A stretch of DNA of 39,102 nt from CALBTQ01 sp036725605 (GTDB lineage Bacteria; Lernaellota; Lernaellaia; Lernaellales; Lernaellaceae): positions 1 to 39,102 of the forward strand of contig DAIMDW010000039.1 of the NCBI GenBank assembly GCA_036725605.1, read 5' to 3'. Below the pieces are notes generated by a model. That model was not told the DNA's origin. It was given only the letters and a program-made list of their open reading frames with translations, and searched no databases. Below, piece by piece: positions 8,414 through 16,118 of the stretch. The stretch's first letter is position 1; each line of letters begins with the position of its first letter. The translations under genes and the position numbers were made by a program.

Positions 8414-9442
8414 ATGCAGCGCGAAGAAGCACTAAAAGTACAAATCGCCACGCGTAGCGATCCCGGCGGCGAACGGGCGGAAAACAACGACTGTCTGACC
8501 AGCCTGAGCACGCGCCACGGCGACCTGTTGGTCGTCGCCGACGGCATCGGTCTGTCCAAGGCGGCCGGCAAAGGCAGCCGGCTGGTCGTCGAGGCCATCG
8601 TCGATTTCTACCGCCGCTGGGACGGTCTGCAGCCGCGCCAGATGCTGGTGGACGCCATCGGCCAGGCCAACCTCGCCGTGCGCGAGGCCGTCGCCGACAA
8701 TCCCGACCTCGAGGGCATGGGCGCGACGGTCGCGGTGCTGCATCATCAGAAAGGGGCCATCCGCTTCGCGCACGTGGGCAACAACCGCGTCTACCGGCAG
8801 CGGGGCAACGTCATCGACCAGATGACCAACGACCACACCGAGGCGCAACGGCTGGCCGACGCGGGCAAGATCCCGCAGGAAGCGGTGCGCAACCATCCGA
8901 AGGAAGCGATCCTCTACCGTGCGGTGGGCAGCGAGGCCGTGCTCGAGGTCGATCTCTCCGACGCCCACTACGTGCAGGCCGGCGAAACCTACCTGCTATG
9001 CACCGACGGGCTCTACACGATGATGGACGACGCGGACATCGGCCGCGCCGCGCGCAACATGGAGCCCGACCAGGCGGCGCAATCGCTGATCCATCTGGCC
9101 AACGAACGCGGGGCCGCCGACAATCTCTCGCTGGCGATCATCAAATTCACGCAGCCGCCGCGCGAGACCAAGGCGTTCACCGATGGTCTGGCCGGTCCGC
9201 CGGCGATCCAGCGCGCGACCACCAGCCGCACCCTGCCCGGCCTGCGTTGGGAAACCCTGACCCTCTGGTGGAAGGTCCGCCTGATCGCCCTGGGCGTGCT
9301 GCTGGTCTGGTTTCTGTTGCTGCTGTTGGGCTGGTGGATCAACAGCCCGATCGACGGCGCGCGGGCGGCGCTGTGGCTGCCACTGGTCGGCGCGGTGATC
9401 TGGGACGGCAAGCGGCCGCGGCCGAGGAGGCGCAAGCGATGA
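8414..9442 (+). CDS. PP2C-family Ser/Thr protein phosphatase with C-terminal membrane anchor
   Basis: Residues 8-246 form a PP2C (PPM) domain. They carry ERAENND (Asp26), VADGIG (Asp43), MGATVAVL, HVGNNRVY, LLCTDGL (Asp198) and GAADNLSLAI (Asp236), so the aspartates expected to bind the two metal ions are all present. The usual GDS motif reads GNN (122-124), a loss of a conserved Asp that is not itself a metal ligand. Hydrophobic segments at about 288-309 and 315-332 and a basic RRRKR end follow, so the catalytic domain is cytosolic and membrane-tethered. No kinase gene is seen nearby. The stop overlaps the next start (ATGA), so the two products are probably coupled. Confidence 0.85.
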   Translation: MQREEALKVQIATRSDPGGERAENNDCLTSLSTRHGDLLVVADGIGLSKAAGKGSRLVVEAIVDFYRRWDGLQPRQMLVDAIGQANLAVREAVADNPDLEGMGATVAVLHHQKGAIRFAHVGNNRVYRQRGNVIDQMTNDHTEAQRLADAGKIPQEAVRNHPKEAILYRAVGSEAVLEVDLSDAHYVQAGETYLLCTDGLYTMMDDADIGRAARNMEPDQAAQSLIHLANERGAADNLSLAIIKFTQPPRETKAFTDGLAGPPAIQRATTSRTLPGLRWETLTLWWKVRLIALGVLLVWFLLLLLGWWINSPIDGARAALWLPLVGAVIWDGKRPRPRRRKR

Positions 9443-10035
9443 GCAAGTTCCGCTTTGCCGAAGACGGCGGATCGCCCGGCGGCGTGTCGGCGGTGCTCAC
9501 GCGGCTGTTCGACGCGCTGTTGATCGGCGGCTACCTCGCCTGCCTGGTGCTGACCGTCATGTTGCTGCGCGGCGACCACGCGCCCGTCGCGCCGCCCGTG
9601 CCGGCGGCCGTCAGCGAAACGCCCGCCCCGGCCGAGCAACCGCCCGCCGGCGAAATCTCGCCCACGCCCGCTCCGCCGCCCACGCCGACGCCGGAAACCA
9701 GCGGCGACCTGGTCGAGGCGATGCGGCGCTACGTGCATCTGATCAACGCCGAGGAGTATTCGGCCGCCCTGCGCATGCGCGGCGACGACAACATCCCCAC
9801 GCTCGACCGCATGAAGCAAACCAACAAGATGACCCTGCTCGCCTGCGATCCCTACCCGCGCGTCAGCCGGCGCGAAGGTTCGGTGTTCATCGAGTTGATG
9901 ATCGAAAAGCAGAACAAGACCAGCACCTGGAAAGGCCGCATCGATTGGGAACTGCGCCACGATCGCTGGGTGACGGTCAAATGGGACAGCAGCGCGCCGC
10001 CGCCGTCGGCCCCGCCGATCGCGCCGCAACCGTAA
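9439..10035 (+). CDS. One-pass membrane protein with Pro/Thr-rich linker, partner of PP2C
   Basis: Starts at ATG 9439 inside the PP2C stop, with GAGGAGG 8 nt upstream. The product is 198 aa. A short cytosolic N-terminus precedes one transmembrane segment (about residues 26-47), a Pro/Ala/Thr-rich periplasmic linker (50-90) and a small C-terminal domain (95-185). That domain has alternating hydrophobic strands (FIELMIEK, WELRHDRWVTVKW) that look like an NTF2/cystatin-like fold. The family is not recognised. Coupling to PP2C suggests a sensor or anchor role, which is inference. It ends 3 bp from the convergent barrel gene. Confidence 0.7.
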   Translation: MSKFRFAEDGGSPGGVSAVLTRLFDALLIGGYLACLVLTVMLLRGDHAPVAPPVPAAVSETPAPAEQPPAGEISPTPAPPPTPTPETSGDLVEAMRRYVHLINAEEYSAALRMRGDDNIPTLDRMKQTNKMTLLACDPYPRVSRREGSVFIELMIEKQNKTSTWKGRIDWELRHDRWVTVKWDSSAPPPSAPPIAPQP

Positions 10036-10038
10036 CGC

Positions 10039-11358
10039 TCAATAGTAGAATTTCAGGTAAGCGTAATAGACGTCGGGCACCATGATGTCCTCGCCGGTGA
10101 GCGGATTTTCCAACCCGCCGAACTCGCTGGGCACGCCGCCGAGCGTGTGTTGCGCGCCCAGTTGCACGTCGAGGCTCTCCAGCGCCGACCAGGAAACGAC
10201 CAGGCCGTTGAAGGCGCTCGCATCCAGCAGGTTGACGATCACCGTGTCGGTCACCGTCACCAGCGCGTGCGGCTGCAGCATGAACAGCGCACCCATATAC
10301 TGCTGCCCGAGGTTGCTGATTTCCCCCCGGCGATAGGCGTTGACGAACTCCGGTTTTTCGCTGAGCGCGAGGTAATCGTCCGGGTCGCTCTCGCCCAAGC
10401 CGTTGTAGTGATACTCGACCAGCAGGTAGGGATTCCAGTTGTAGGCGAAGGCGTAGTCGGCGTTGACCATCGCCCGGTAGAAGGCCTCGTTGGGCACGCC
10501 CTCGACGGTCGTACGCGTCAGCGCCGCGCGCACCCCGGCGTCGCCGACGGTCGCGTCCGTATCCAGCCCGATCACCGAACGGTCGTACAGCCAGCCGCCC
10601 GACAAGCCCCAGTCGGCCTGCAGGCCGCGCACGATCATCCGTCCGGCCGCGGCCGAACCGTGCTCGTCGATGTCATGCGCGCCCTCGCGCACCGGCGCGG
10701 CGGCGGCCTCGGCGGTGACGTACTCGTTGACGGCCACGCGGGCGTGCGCGATGTCGATGCCCGGTTTTTCCTCTTTGTCGATTTCGGTCGGCGAGAATGC
10801 GGCGAAGTAATCGGTCGGATTCCAGAATCGCCCCGGCCCCCAGGTCAGCGTCGCGCGGCCGATGGTGAAGTCCCACGGCCCCAGGTAGGCGCGCAGGAAC
10901 AGGCGGTCGAGGCGATGCACCAGCCGCTCGCTTTCGTCGTCGACGATCTCATGCTCCAGGTCGAAGTAGCGCGGCAGCGCGATGTCGGGAAACAATTCTT
11001 CGACGATCTGCTCGCCGAAGGGCGACGCGCCGTATTGCTCCTCGGCCTTGTGCCGCAGGCGGTTCGCGTCGCCGTAGGTGTTGACCAGCTCGTAGTGCGA
11101 TTCCAGCGCCAGCACGTCGCCGAACATCATCTTGCCGCGCAGCCGCGCGCGCGTCGTGTTGTCCCAGAACGATTCGCGGTCGGTCAGGTCGAAGGCGCGG
11201 TATTGGTCGCCGCCCTGCGTGAGCGACGAGAACGACTTCACGTAACCCGACAGCCGCCAGGAAAGCGGTCCGGCCTCCCACGGTTCCAGCGCGCGGGCGA
11301 TCGCCGGCCAGGCGAGCGCGAGCACCAGCAACGGCAGGACGAGTCTACTGCGCGCCAT
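10039..11358 (-). CDS. Outer-membrane beta-barrel protein of an envelope-transport operon
   Basis: 439 aa with a clear signal peptide ending near ARALEP. The body has many alternating amphipathic strands, and the C-terminus ends in YAYLKFYY, an aromatic terminal residue expected for BAM-inserted barrels. A mid-protein segment reads TWGPGRFWNPTDYF, resembling the WG...NP motif of barrels found beside RND or ABC systems (DUF1302-like), but I cannot confirm membership. Its start overlaps the ATPase gene by 14 bp and it is the last gene of the minus-strand operon. It probably acts as the outer-membrane endpoint for whatever the permeases and LolA-like carrier move. Confidence 0.65.
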   Translation of the reverse strand: MARSRLVLPLLVLALAWPAIARALEPWEAGPLSWRLSGYVKSFSSLTQGGDQYRAFDLTDRESFWDNTTRARLRGKMMFGDVLALESHYELVNTYGDANRLRHKAEEQYGASPFGEQIVEELFPDIALPRYFDLEHEIVDDESERLVHRLDRLFLRAYLGPWDFTIGRATLTWGPGRFWNPTDYFAAFSPTEIDKEEKPGIDIAHARVAVNEYVTAEAAAAPVREGAHDIDEHGSAAAGRMIVRGLQADWGLSGGWLYDRSVIGLDTDATVGDAGVRAALTRTTVEGVPNEAFYRAMVNADYAFAYNWNPYLLVEYHYNGLGESDPDDYLALSEKPEFVNAYRRGEISNLGQQYMGALFMLQPHALVTVTDTVIVNLLDASAFNGLVVSWSALESLDVQLGAQHTLGGVPSEFGGLENPLTGEDIMVPDVYYAYLKFYY

Positions 11359-12040
11359 TTTGCCGCTTGTCCTCGATGATCGCGCCGTCGCGCAACACCA
11401 ACAGGCGGCGGCTGCGTTCGAGCACCATTTTGTCGTGGCTCGAGAAAATGAAGGTCATCTGCTCCCGCTCGTTGAGCTGGTGCATCAGGTCGATCAGGTC
11501 CGAGCCGGTTTTGCTGTCGAGGTTCGCGGTCGGCTCGTCGGCGAGAATAAGCTGCGGCCGGCTGACGATCGCCCGCGCGACGGCCACGCGCTGCTGCTGG
11601 CCGCCCGACAATTCATTGGGCCGGCGGTTCATCATGTCGCTCAGGCCGACCTTGTGCAGCATGTCCTTGGCGCGTTCGAGCCGCTCGACCTTGGGCTGGC
11701 CCTGGATCATCATGATGAACTCAACGTTCTCCAGCGCGGTGAGCACGGGAATCAGGTTGTAGGCCTGGAAGATGAACCCGATGTTGTCGCGCCGCAGGCG
11801 TGACAGTTGCGCCGCGTTCATCCCGGCCAGTTCCTGCCCGGCCACGTGCACCGAACCCTCGGTGGGCACGTCCAGCGCGCCGATGATATTGAGCAGCGTC
11901 GATTTGCCCGAGCCCGACGGCCCGGCGATCGCGGCGAACTCGCCTTTCTCGATCGTCAGGTCGACGCCGCGCAGCGCCTGCACCTTTACCTGATTGTCGC
12001 CGTAGATCTTGACCACCTGTTTGCATTCCACGATCGCCAT
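11345..12040 (-). CDS. ABC transporter ATPase, LolD/MacB type
   Basis: 231 aa with every ABC motif: Walker A GPSGSGKST (40-48), Q-loop FQAYN (91-95), signature LSGGQ (144-148), Walker B LILADEP (164-170), and a switch His in SSHD. Size and the TANLDSKTG sequence fit the LolD/MacB/FtsE subfamily, which powers mechanotransmission rather than classical import. ATG with AAGGAG 6 nt upstream. It lies 9 bp after the permease stop, so it is the obvious motor for both permeases. Confidence 0.92.
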   Translation of the reverse strand: MAIVECKQVVKIYGDNQVKVQALRGVDLTIEKGEFAAIAGPSGSGKSTLLNIIGALDVPTEGSVHVAGQELAGMNAAQLSRLRRDNIGFIFQAYNLIPVLTALENVEFIMMIQGQPKVERLERAKDMLHKVGLSDMMNRRPNELSGGQQQRVAVARAIVSRPQLILADEPTANLDSKTGSDLIDLMHQLNEREQMTFIFSSHDKMVLERSRRLLVLRDGAIIEDKRQNGAQ

Positions 12041-12049
12041 GGTCGCTCC

Positions 12050-13276
12050 TTATGTCGTGCGCAGCGCCTGCACCGGTTGCAGGCGGCTGGCTTTCCACGC
12101 CGGATAAAGCGCCATCACCACGGACGTGAACGCGGTCGCCAGCGTCGCGGTGATGATGTCCTTGAGTTTCAGATAGGGAAAAATGATGCCGCTCATGTTG
12201 AATTCGTTCATGCCCTCGGCCCACTTGGTCAGGTCCAGCCCGGCGTGCTCGAAGTACGCCACGATGCCGTAACTGAGCGCGTTGCCGACCACCGCGCCGA
12301 CCACCGCCAGCAGCAGCGCCTCGATGAGGATCACCTGTAGAATCGTCCGCCGCGGCACGCCCAGCGCGAGCATCATGCCGATTTCCTTGGTGCGCTCGTG
12401 CACGACCATGAGCAGCGAGTTGGCGATGCCGAAGGCCATGGCCACGTAGAAGAAGGCCAAAAAGTACCAGAGGAACCCCTCGGTGAATTTCATCATTTCC
12501 ACGACCAGCGGCAGTTGATCCTGCCAGGTCGTCACCACGTGCGTGTCGTCGGGCATCAGCGCGATGACCGCCGGCTCCAGCGCCAGCGACGGCAGCGGCG
12601 CCTGCCCGTTGAGCACGTATTCGGTGACCCGGCCGGGCGTGGCGAAAAACGACTGCGCGTCGGCCAGGCTGACGTAAGCGTTGGCGCGGTCGAATTGCTT
12701 CATCGTCGTGCGGTAGACGCCGACGATCTTGAACAGCGCGTCGGACACCTCGCCGGTCGCGTCGTTGCCGCGCACGATCACCCGCCGGTTGAGCTTGGTC
12801 TTGAAGCGGTTGAGAAACTCCTCGCCGACCACGATCTTGTTGCGGTCGCCCGGCTCGAGCCAGCGGCCGTCGATCAGCGCGCCGGGCACCAGCGACACGC
12901 CCGGCTCGCGATCGGGCATCACGCCGATAAGCTGGCCCATCTCGGCCTTCTCGGCGTTGGACAGCAGCACCTGTCCGCGCATGCGCATCGTCGCACCGGT
13001 CGCGCCCTGGATGTGTGCGAGCTTTTGCAGCAGTTCGTCGTTTTGCGGCAGGTTTTTCTTCACCTGCGGGTTGTCGTAATAGCCCTGCGCCTGCACCTGG
13101 ATATGGCCGACCGTGGTGGAGACCGAGGTTTTCACCGTGTCGGCCAGCCAGGCGTTGATGAAGGCGATGTTGGCCAGCACGCCGAACAGTCCCACCGTGA
13201 TCGCCGCGATCAGGATGATCGTGCGCCGTTTGTTGCGCCATAAATTCCGCCAGGCGGTGATCCACAACATGCTCAT
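12050..13276 (-). CDS. FtsX/MacB-type ABC permease (second of two)
   Basis: 408 aa from ATG 13276, which has AGGAG 5 nt upstream; longer reading frames upstream lack a start signal. It shows the LolC/E-MacB layout: one N-terminal TM helix after AWRNLWRNKRRT, a large periplasmic domain (about 45-270), then three TM helices (about 275-390) ending in ALYPAWKASRLQPVQALR. That tail is the FtsX-like ending. It is clearly paralogous to the next gene upstream (shared starts AWRNL.RN+RRT and GH.QVQA.GY). The two probably form a heterodimer like LolC/LolE. Confidence 0.88.
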   Translation of the reverse strand: MSMLWITAWRNLWRNKRRTIILIAAITVGLFGVLANIAFINAWLADTVKTSVSTTVGHIQVQAQGYYDNPQVKKNLPQNDELLQKLAHIQGATGATMRMRGQVLLSNAEKAEMGQLIGVMPDREPGVSLVPGALIDGRWLEPGDRNKIVVGEEFLNRFKTKLNRRVIVRGNDATGEVSDALFKIVGVYRTTMKQFDRANAYVSLADAQSFFATPGRVTEYVLNGQAPLPSLALEPAVIALMPDDTHVVTTWQDQLPLVVEMMKFTEGFLWYFLAFFYVAMAFGIANSLLMVVHERTKEIGMMLALGVPRRTILQVILIEALLLAVVGAVVGNALSYGIVAYFEHAGLDLTKWAEGMNEFNMSGIIFPYLKLKDIITATLATAFTSVVMALYPAWKASRLQPVQALRTT

Positions 13277-13284
13277 GGCAACTC

Positions 13285-14571
13285 CTACAGGTGCCGCAAC
13301 GCTTCCACCGGACGGAAGCGGGTGATTTTCCACGCGGGATACAGCGCGACCAGGAAGGTCACGATCCAGACTTCCAGGAAGGTCGTCACGGCCACGCCGG
13401 CATTGAAATCGCAATAGATCACGTTGCTCATGCCGTAGGAGGCATACAGTTCCTCCGCCCCGGCGATCGTCAGGCCGTGCACGCCCAGCCACAGCGACAG
13501 CGCGCCGCCGAGCACCAGTCCGACGGTGAAGCCCACGGCCATGAGCATCTGACTTTCCACCAGCAGCGTGCCGGCGCAGGTGCGCGGCTTGCAGCCGATG
13601 GCCATGAGCACGCCGAACTCGCGCACGCGCTCGAAGGCGCTCATCAGGAAGGTGTTCAAAATGCCGAAGGCGACCACCAGCAGCAACAGGAAGATGATGA
13701 TCTTGCCCGAAGCGCTGTCCATCGCGATGCCCTGGTACAGGCCCGGTTCGACCTGTTTCCAATCCAGCACGACCACCGCCGGATCGAAGCCGGCCAGCGC
13801 CGCCTCCAGTTGCGCGCGCGCGGCGGGAATCTGCTCGTGGCCCTGCAACTGAATCGCCACGTGGTGCACGCGCCCTTCCATCACCATCCGCTCCTGCAGC
13901 GGCGCGAGGTTCATGACCACCGTGGCGCGGTCCAGTTCCGGCTGACCGCTATGCAGAATGCCGCGGATCGTCGCCTTGGCCGCGGCGGTCGAGCCGTCGA
14001 TCGCCTGCCCCAGCAGAATCAACTCCATGCCGATCAGCGCGTTCAGTTCCTTGTCGATCGTCTCTTTGTCGTTGGCGTTTTCGAAGCGATCGGAAAACAG
14101 GTTCTTGGCCAGCTTGTCGCCGATCACCACGCCGTACGGATCGTTGTCGTCGAGAAACTCGCCGTGGCGCACCAGTCTGGCCAGCACCGACGCCTTGGCT
14201 TCGCGCGCCGCGTCGGTGCCGATGACCAGCGAGCCGTACGACTGGTCGCCGGCGGCCACCAGCATCCCGGTGATGATGCGCCCGACCGCGCCGACCACGC
14301 CGGGAATCTTGTCGGTCGCCGCGTACACCTGATCCAGATGATCGACCGTCAAGTTGATGTCATGATCGTCGATGTAGCCCGGCGCCTGCACCTGCAGGTG
14401 TCCGCACTGGATCTTCACCGCGTTGTCGATCATCTCGTTGTACGCGCCGGTTTGCATCGAGGTCATCGTGACCATCGAAAAGACCGCGAAGGCGACCGCC
14501 GCCGCGCTGATGATCGTGCGCCGGCGGTTGCGGCCCAGATTGCGCCAGGCCATGAGCAGCAACAGTTTCAC
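13285..14571 (-). CDS. FtsX/MacB-type ABC permease (first of two)
   Basis: 428 aa starting at GTG, one base after the stop of the LolA-like gene, with GGGGAG upstream. N-terminal MAWRNLGRNRRRT and TM helix, a periplasmic domain with CGHLQVQAPGY, then three C-terminal TM helices and an ending ALYPAWKITRFRPVEALRHL, as in LolC/E and MacB. It shares its architecture with the neighbouring permease but differs in the periplasmic domain. The pair may therefore divide carrier-binding and substrate-entry roles as LolC and LolE do (established for Lol, inferred here). Confidence 0.88.
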   Translation of the reverse strand: MKLLLLMAWRNLGRNRRRTIISAAAVAFAVFSMVTMTSMQTGAYNEMIDNAVKIQCGHLQVQAPGYIDDHDINLTVDHLDQVYAATDKIPGVVGAVGRIITGMLVAAGDQSYGSLVIGTDAAREAKASVLARLVRHGEFLDDNDPYGVVIGDKLAKNLFSDRFENANDKETIDKELNALIGMELILLGQAIDGSTAAAKATIRGILHSGQPELDRATVVMNLAPLQERMVMEGRVHHVAIQLQGHEQIPAARAQLEAALAGFDPAVVVLDWKQVEPGLYQGIAMDSASGKIIIFLLLLVVAFGILNTFLMSAFERVREFGVLMAIGCKPRTCAGTLLVESQMLMAVGFTVGLVLGGALSLWLGVHGLTIAGAEELYASYGMSNVIYCDFNAGVAVTTFLEVWIVTFLVALYPAWKITRFRPVEALRHL

Positions 14572-14572
14572 G

Positions 14573-15337
14573 TTACTTCACTCCCCGCGTCAGGTTGCGC
14601 CGCGTGAACGTTCCGGCCGGGATCTTCAGGTCGAACTGAATCTTATCGTAGATCAGCTCGGTCTGATTGCCCGGCTTCTTTTTGTTAATCATCAGCACGT
14701 GACTGGCCACCTTGCGTCCCGAGGCGGTGATCACCTTGTCGGCGGTCAGCACTTTGCTCAACTGCATGTCCTCGTCGTAAAACTCGGTGCGCCGGCCGAT
14801 AAAATCGCCCTTGGACACCCACGAGACCACCTTGCCCCAGATGACCGGCGCTTCGGGCTTGGGCATCATTTCGATCTTCCAGCACGGCACGCCGTCGTAC
14901 TGTTCCTCGGCGACGATCTGGTGCGTGTAATCGACGATGAACGAATCGGCGCGTGACAGATCGTCGTTGGTGAAGTCCGAGCCCATCCAGCTTTGCAGCA
15001 TCATCGAGGGCGGAATCTTGATCGTGTTTTCGATGTCGGGCCGGTAGTTCCACATCTCGCGCTTGAGCTTGAGGAAGGTCACGCCCGCGTCCTTCGCCGG
15101 CGACAGCACCAGGATGAACGCCTCGTCGCGCCCCTGCGTCCAGGCCTTCATTTTCACCGTGCGCTCGTAGCGCGGCGTGGTGACCTTCATCGTCATTTCG
15201 CTGTAACTGGAAATACCGCGCATCAGGTCGTCGGATTTTTCGATGATGTCCTTGGCCGTCAGATCCGCCGCCTGCCCGGCCAGCGTCGCCGCCAGCAGCA
15301 GCGCGAGCGCCGCCGCGAGTATCGCCGTTCGTTTCAT
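14573..15337 (-). CDS. Periplasmic LolA-like 'outer membrane lipoprotein-sorting' protein
   Basis: 254 aa with an Ala/Leu signal peptide cleaved near GQAADL. The mature part has MRGISSYSEMTMKV, a strand run through VLSPAKDAGVTFLK, then NYRPDIENTIKIPPSMM and SWMGSDFTNDDL. These are the conserved features of the LolA/LolB-fold family annotated as outer-membrane lipoprotein-sorting protein (PF17131-like). Such proteins have a half-open barrel that shields acyl chains. Between a TetR gene and two MacB-type permeases, it is probably the periplasmic shuttle of this system. It may carry lipid rather than lipoprotein. ATG with GGAG 6 nt upstream. Confidence 0.85.
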   Translation of the reverse strand: MKRTAILAAALALLLAATLAGQAADLTAKDIIEKSDDLMRGISSYSEMTMKVTTPRYERTVKMKAWTQGRDEAFILVLSPAKDAGVTFLKLKREMWNYRPDIENTIKIPPSMMLQSWMGSDFTNDDLSRADSFIVDYTHQIVAEEQYDGVPCWKIEMMPKPEAPVIWGKVVSWVSKGDFIGRRTEFYDEDMQLSKVLTADKVITASGRKVASHVLMINKKKPGNQTELIYDKIQFDLKIPAGTFTRRNLTRGVK

Positions 15338-15351
15338 GCTTCACTCCATCT

Positions 15352-15957
15352 CTATTTACGCTTGCGCCGGCCGCCGGTTTGCGCCGGCCGGTTGACGATG
15401 CCGTAAAAGAAAAACGCGTTGACCTCGCGCGCCATCTCCGCCCGGTCGCGGTACAGCGCCAGCAGTTGTTTGTTTTGCGCCAGCTCCTGCATCTTGTCGA
15501 CCATCGCCAGCACGAACTCGGGGTGGATGTCCTTGCGCAGCTCGCCGCGGCGCTGCCGGGCGGCGAAAAATTTCAGAAACTGTTTCATGCCCTCGCGCTT
15601 GAACTCCTCCATCAGCCCGCTCAGCGCCGATGACGGATCGTAAAATTCCTCGAACATCGCCGGGCCGATCCGCTCGGCCAGCGTTTCCTTGAAGGAGATC
15701 ATCAGTTCGAACACCTTTTCGACCGGCGCCTCGCTTTTGTAGGCGTCCTCGAAAAAGGCGAACGTCTCCCGGAAAATATCGCGGACGATCTCCTCGGCGA
15801 GCGTCAGTTTGTCCTCGTAGTAGCGATAGAAGGTCATCTTGCTCACGTCGGCCTTGCGGCAGATCTCCTCGACCGACACCCGCCGCACCCCGTGACGTAA
15901 AAACATCGCGCGCGCCGCTTCGACGATCTGTTGTTTTTTCTTCGGCGTCCGGGGCAT
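15352..15957 (-). CDS. TetR-family transcriptional regulator
   Basis: 201 aa. Residues 6-52 form the TetR helix-turn-helix (IVEAARAMFLRHG, VSVEEICRKADVSKMTFYRYY). The C-terminal two thirds are helical, the ligand-binding/dimer domain. It is the first gene of the envelope-transport operon, 14 bp before the LolA-like start, so it most likely controls its own operon. Three TTACGA boxes directly upstream are candidate operator elements. ATG preceded by GAGGGG. Confidence 0.9.
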   Translation of the reverse strand: MPRTPKKKQQIVEAARAMFLRHGVRRVSVEEICRKADVSKMTFYRYYEDKLTLAEEIVRDIFRETFAFFEDAYKSEAPVEKVFELMISFKETLAERIGPAMFEEFYDPSSALSGLMEEFKREGMKQFLKFFAARQRRGELRKDIHPEFVLAMVDKMQELAQNKQLLALYRDRAEMAREVNAFFFYGIVNRPAQTGGRRKRK

Positions 15958-15968
15958 GATCCCCTCTT

Positions 15969-16012
15969 TTACGAAAAATCTATAATGTTACGATTGGTGT
16001 CACTAGTTACGA
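15969..16012. promoter_or_regulatory. Three TTACGA boxes with 19-bp period upstream of tetR
   Basis: TTACGA occurs at 15969-15974, 15988-15993 and 16007-16012, exactly 19 bp apart each time. The two distal copies extend to GTTACGATT. They fill the space just upstream of the tetR start (15957), where the minus-strand promoter must lie (a GTGACA and an AT-rich TATAGATT are present between boxes). Direct rather than inverted repeats are unusual for TetR operators. Confidence 0.5.
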
Positions 16013-16118
16013 TTTGCGTATACCATGGACCGGCTCGTACTATTTGTCAAGCGGGAAAAAACCTTTTCTTCGGCGGAAACACCCTCATCGGCTGACGCAA
16101 CGAACGAAAACGGTTGGG

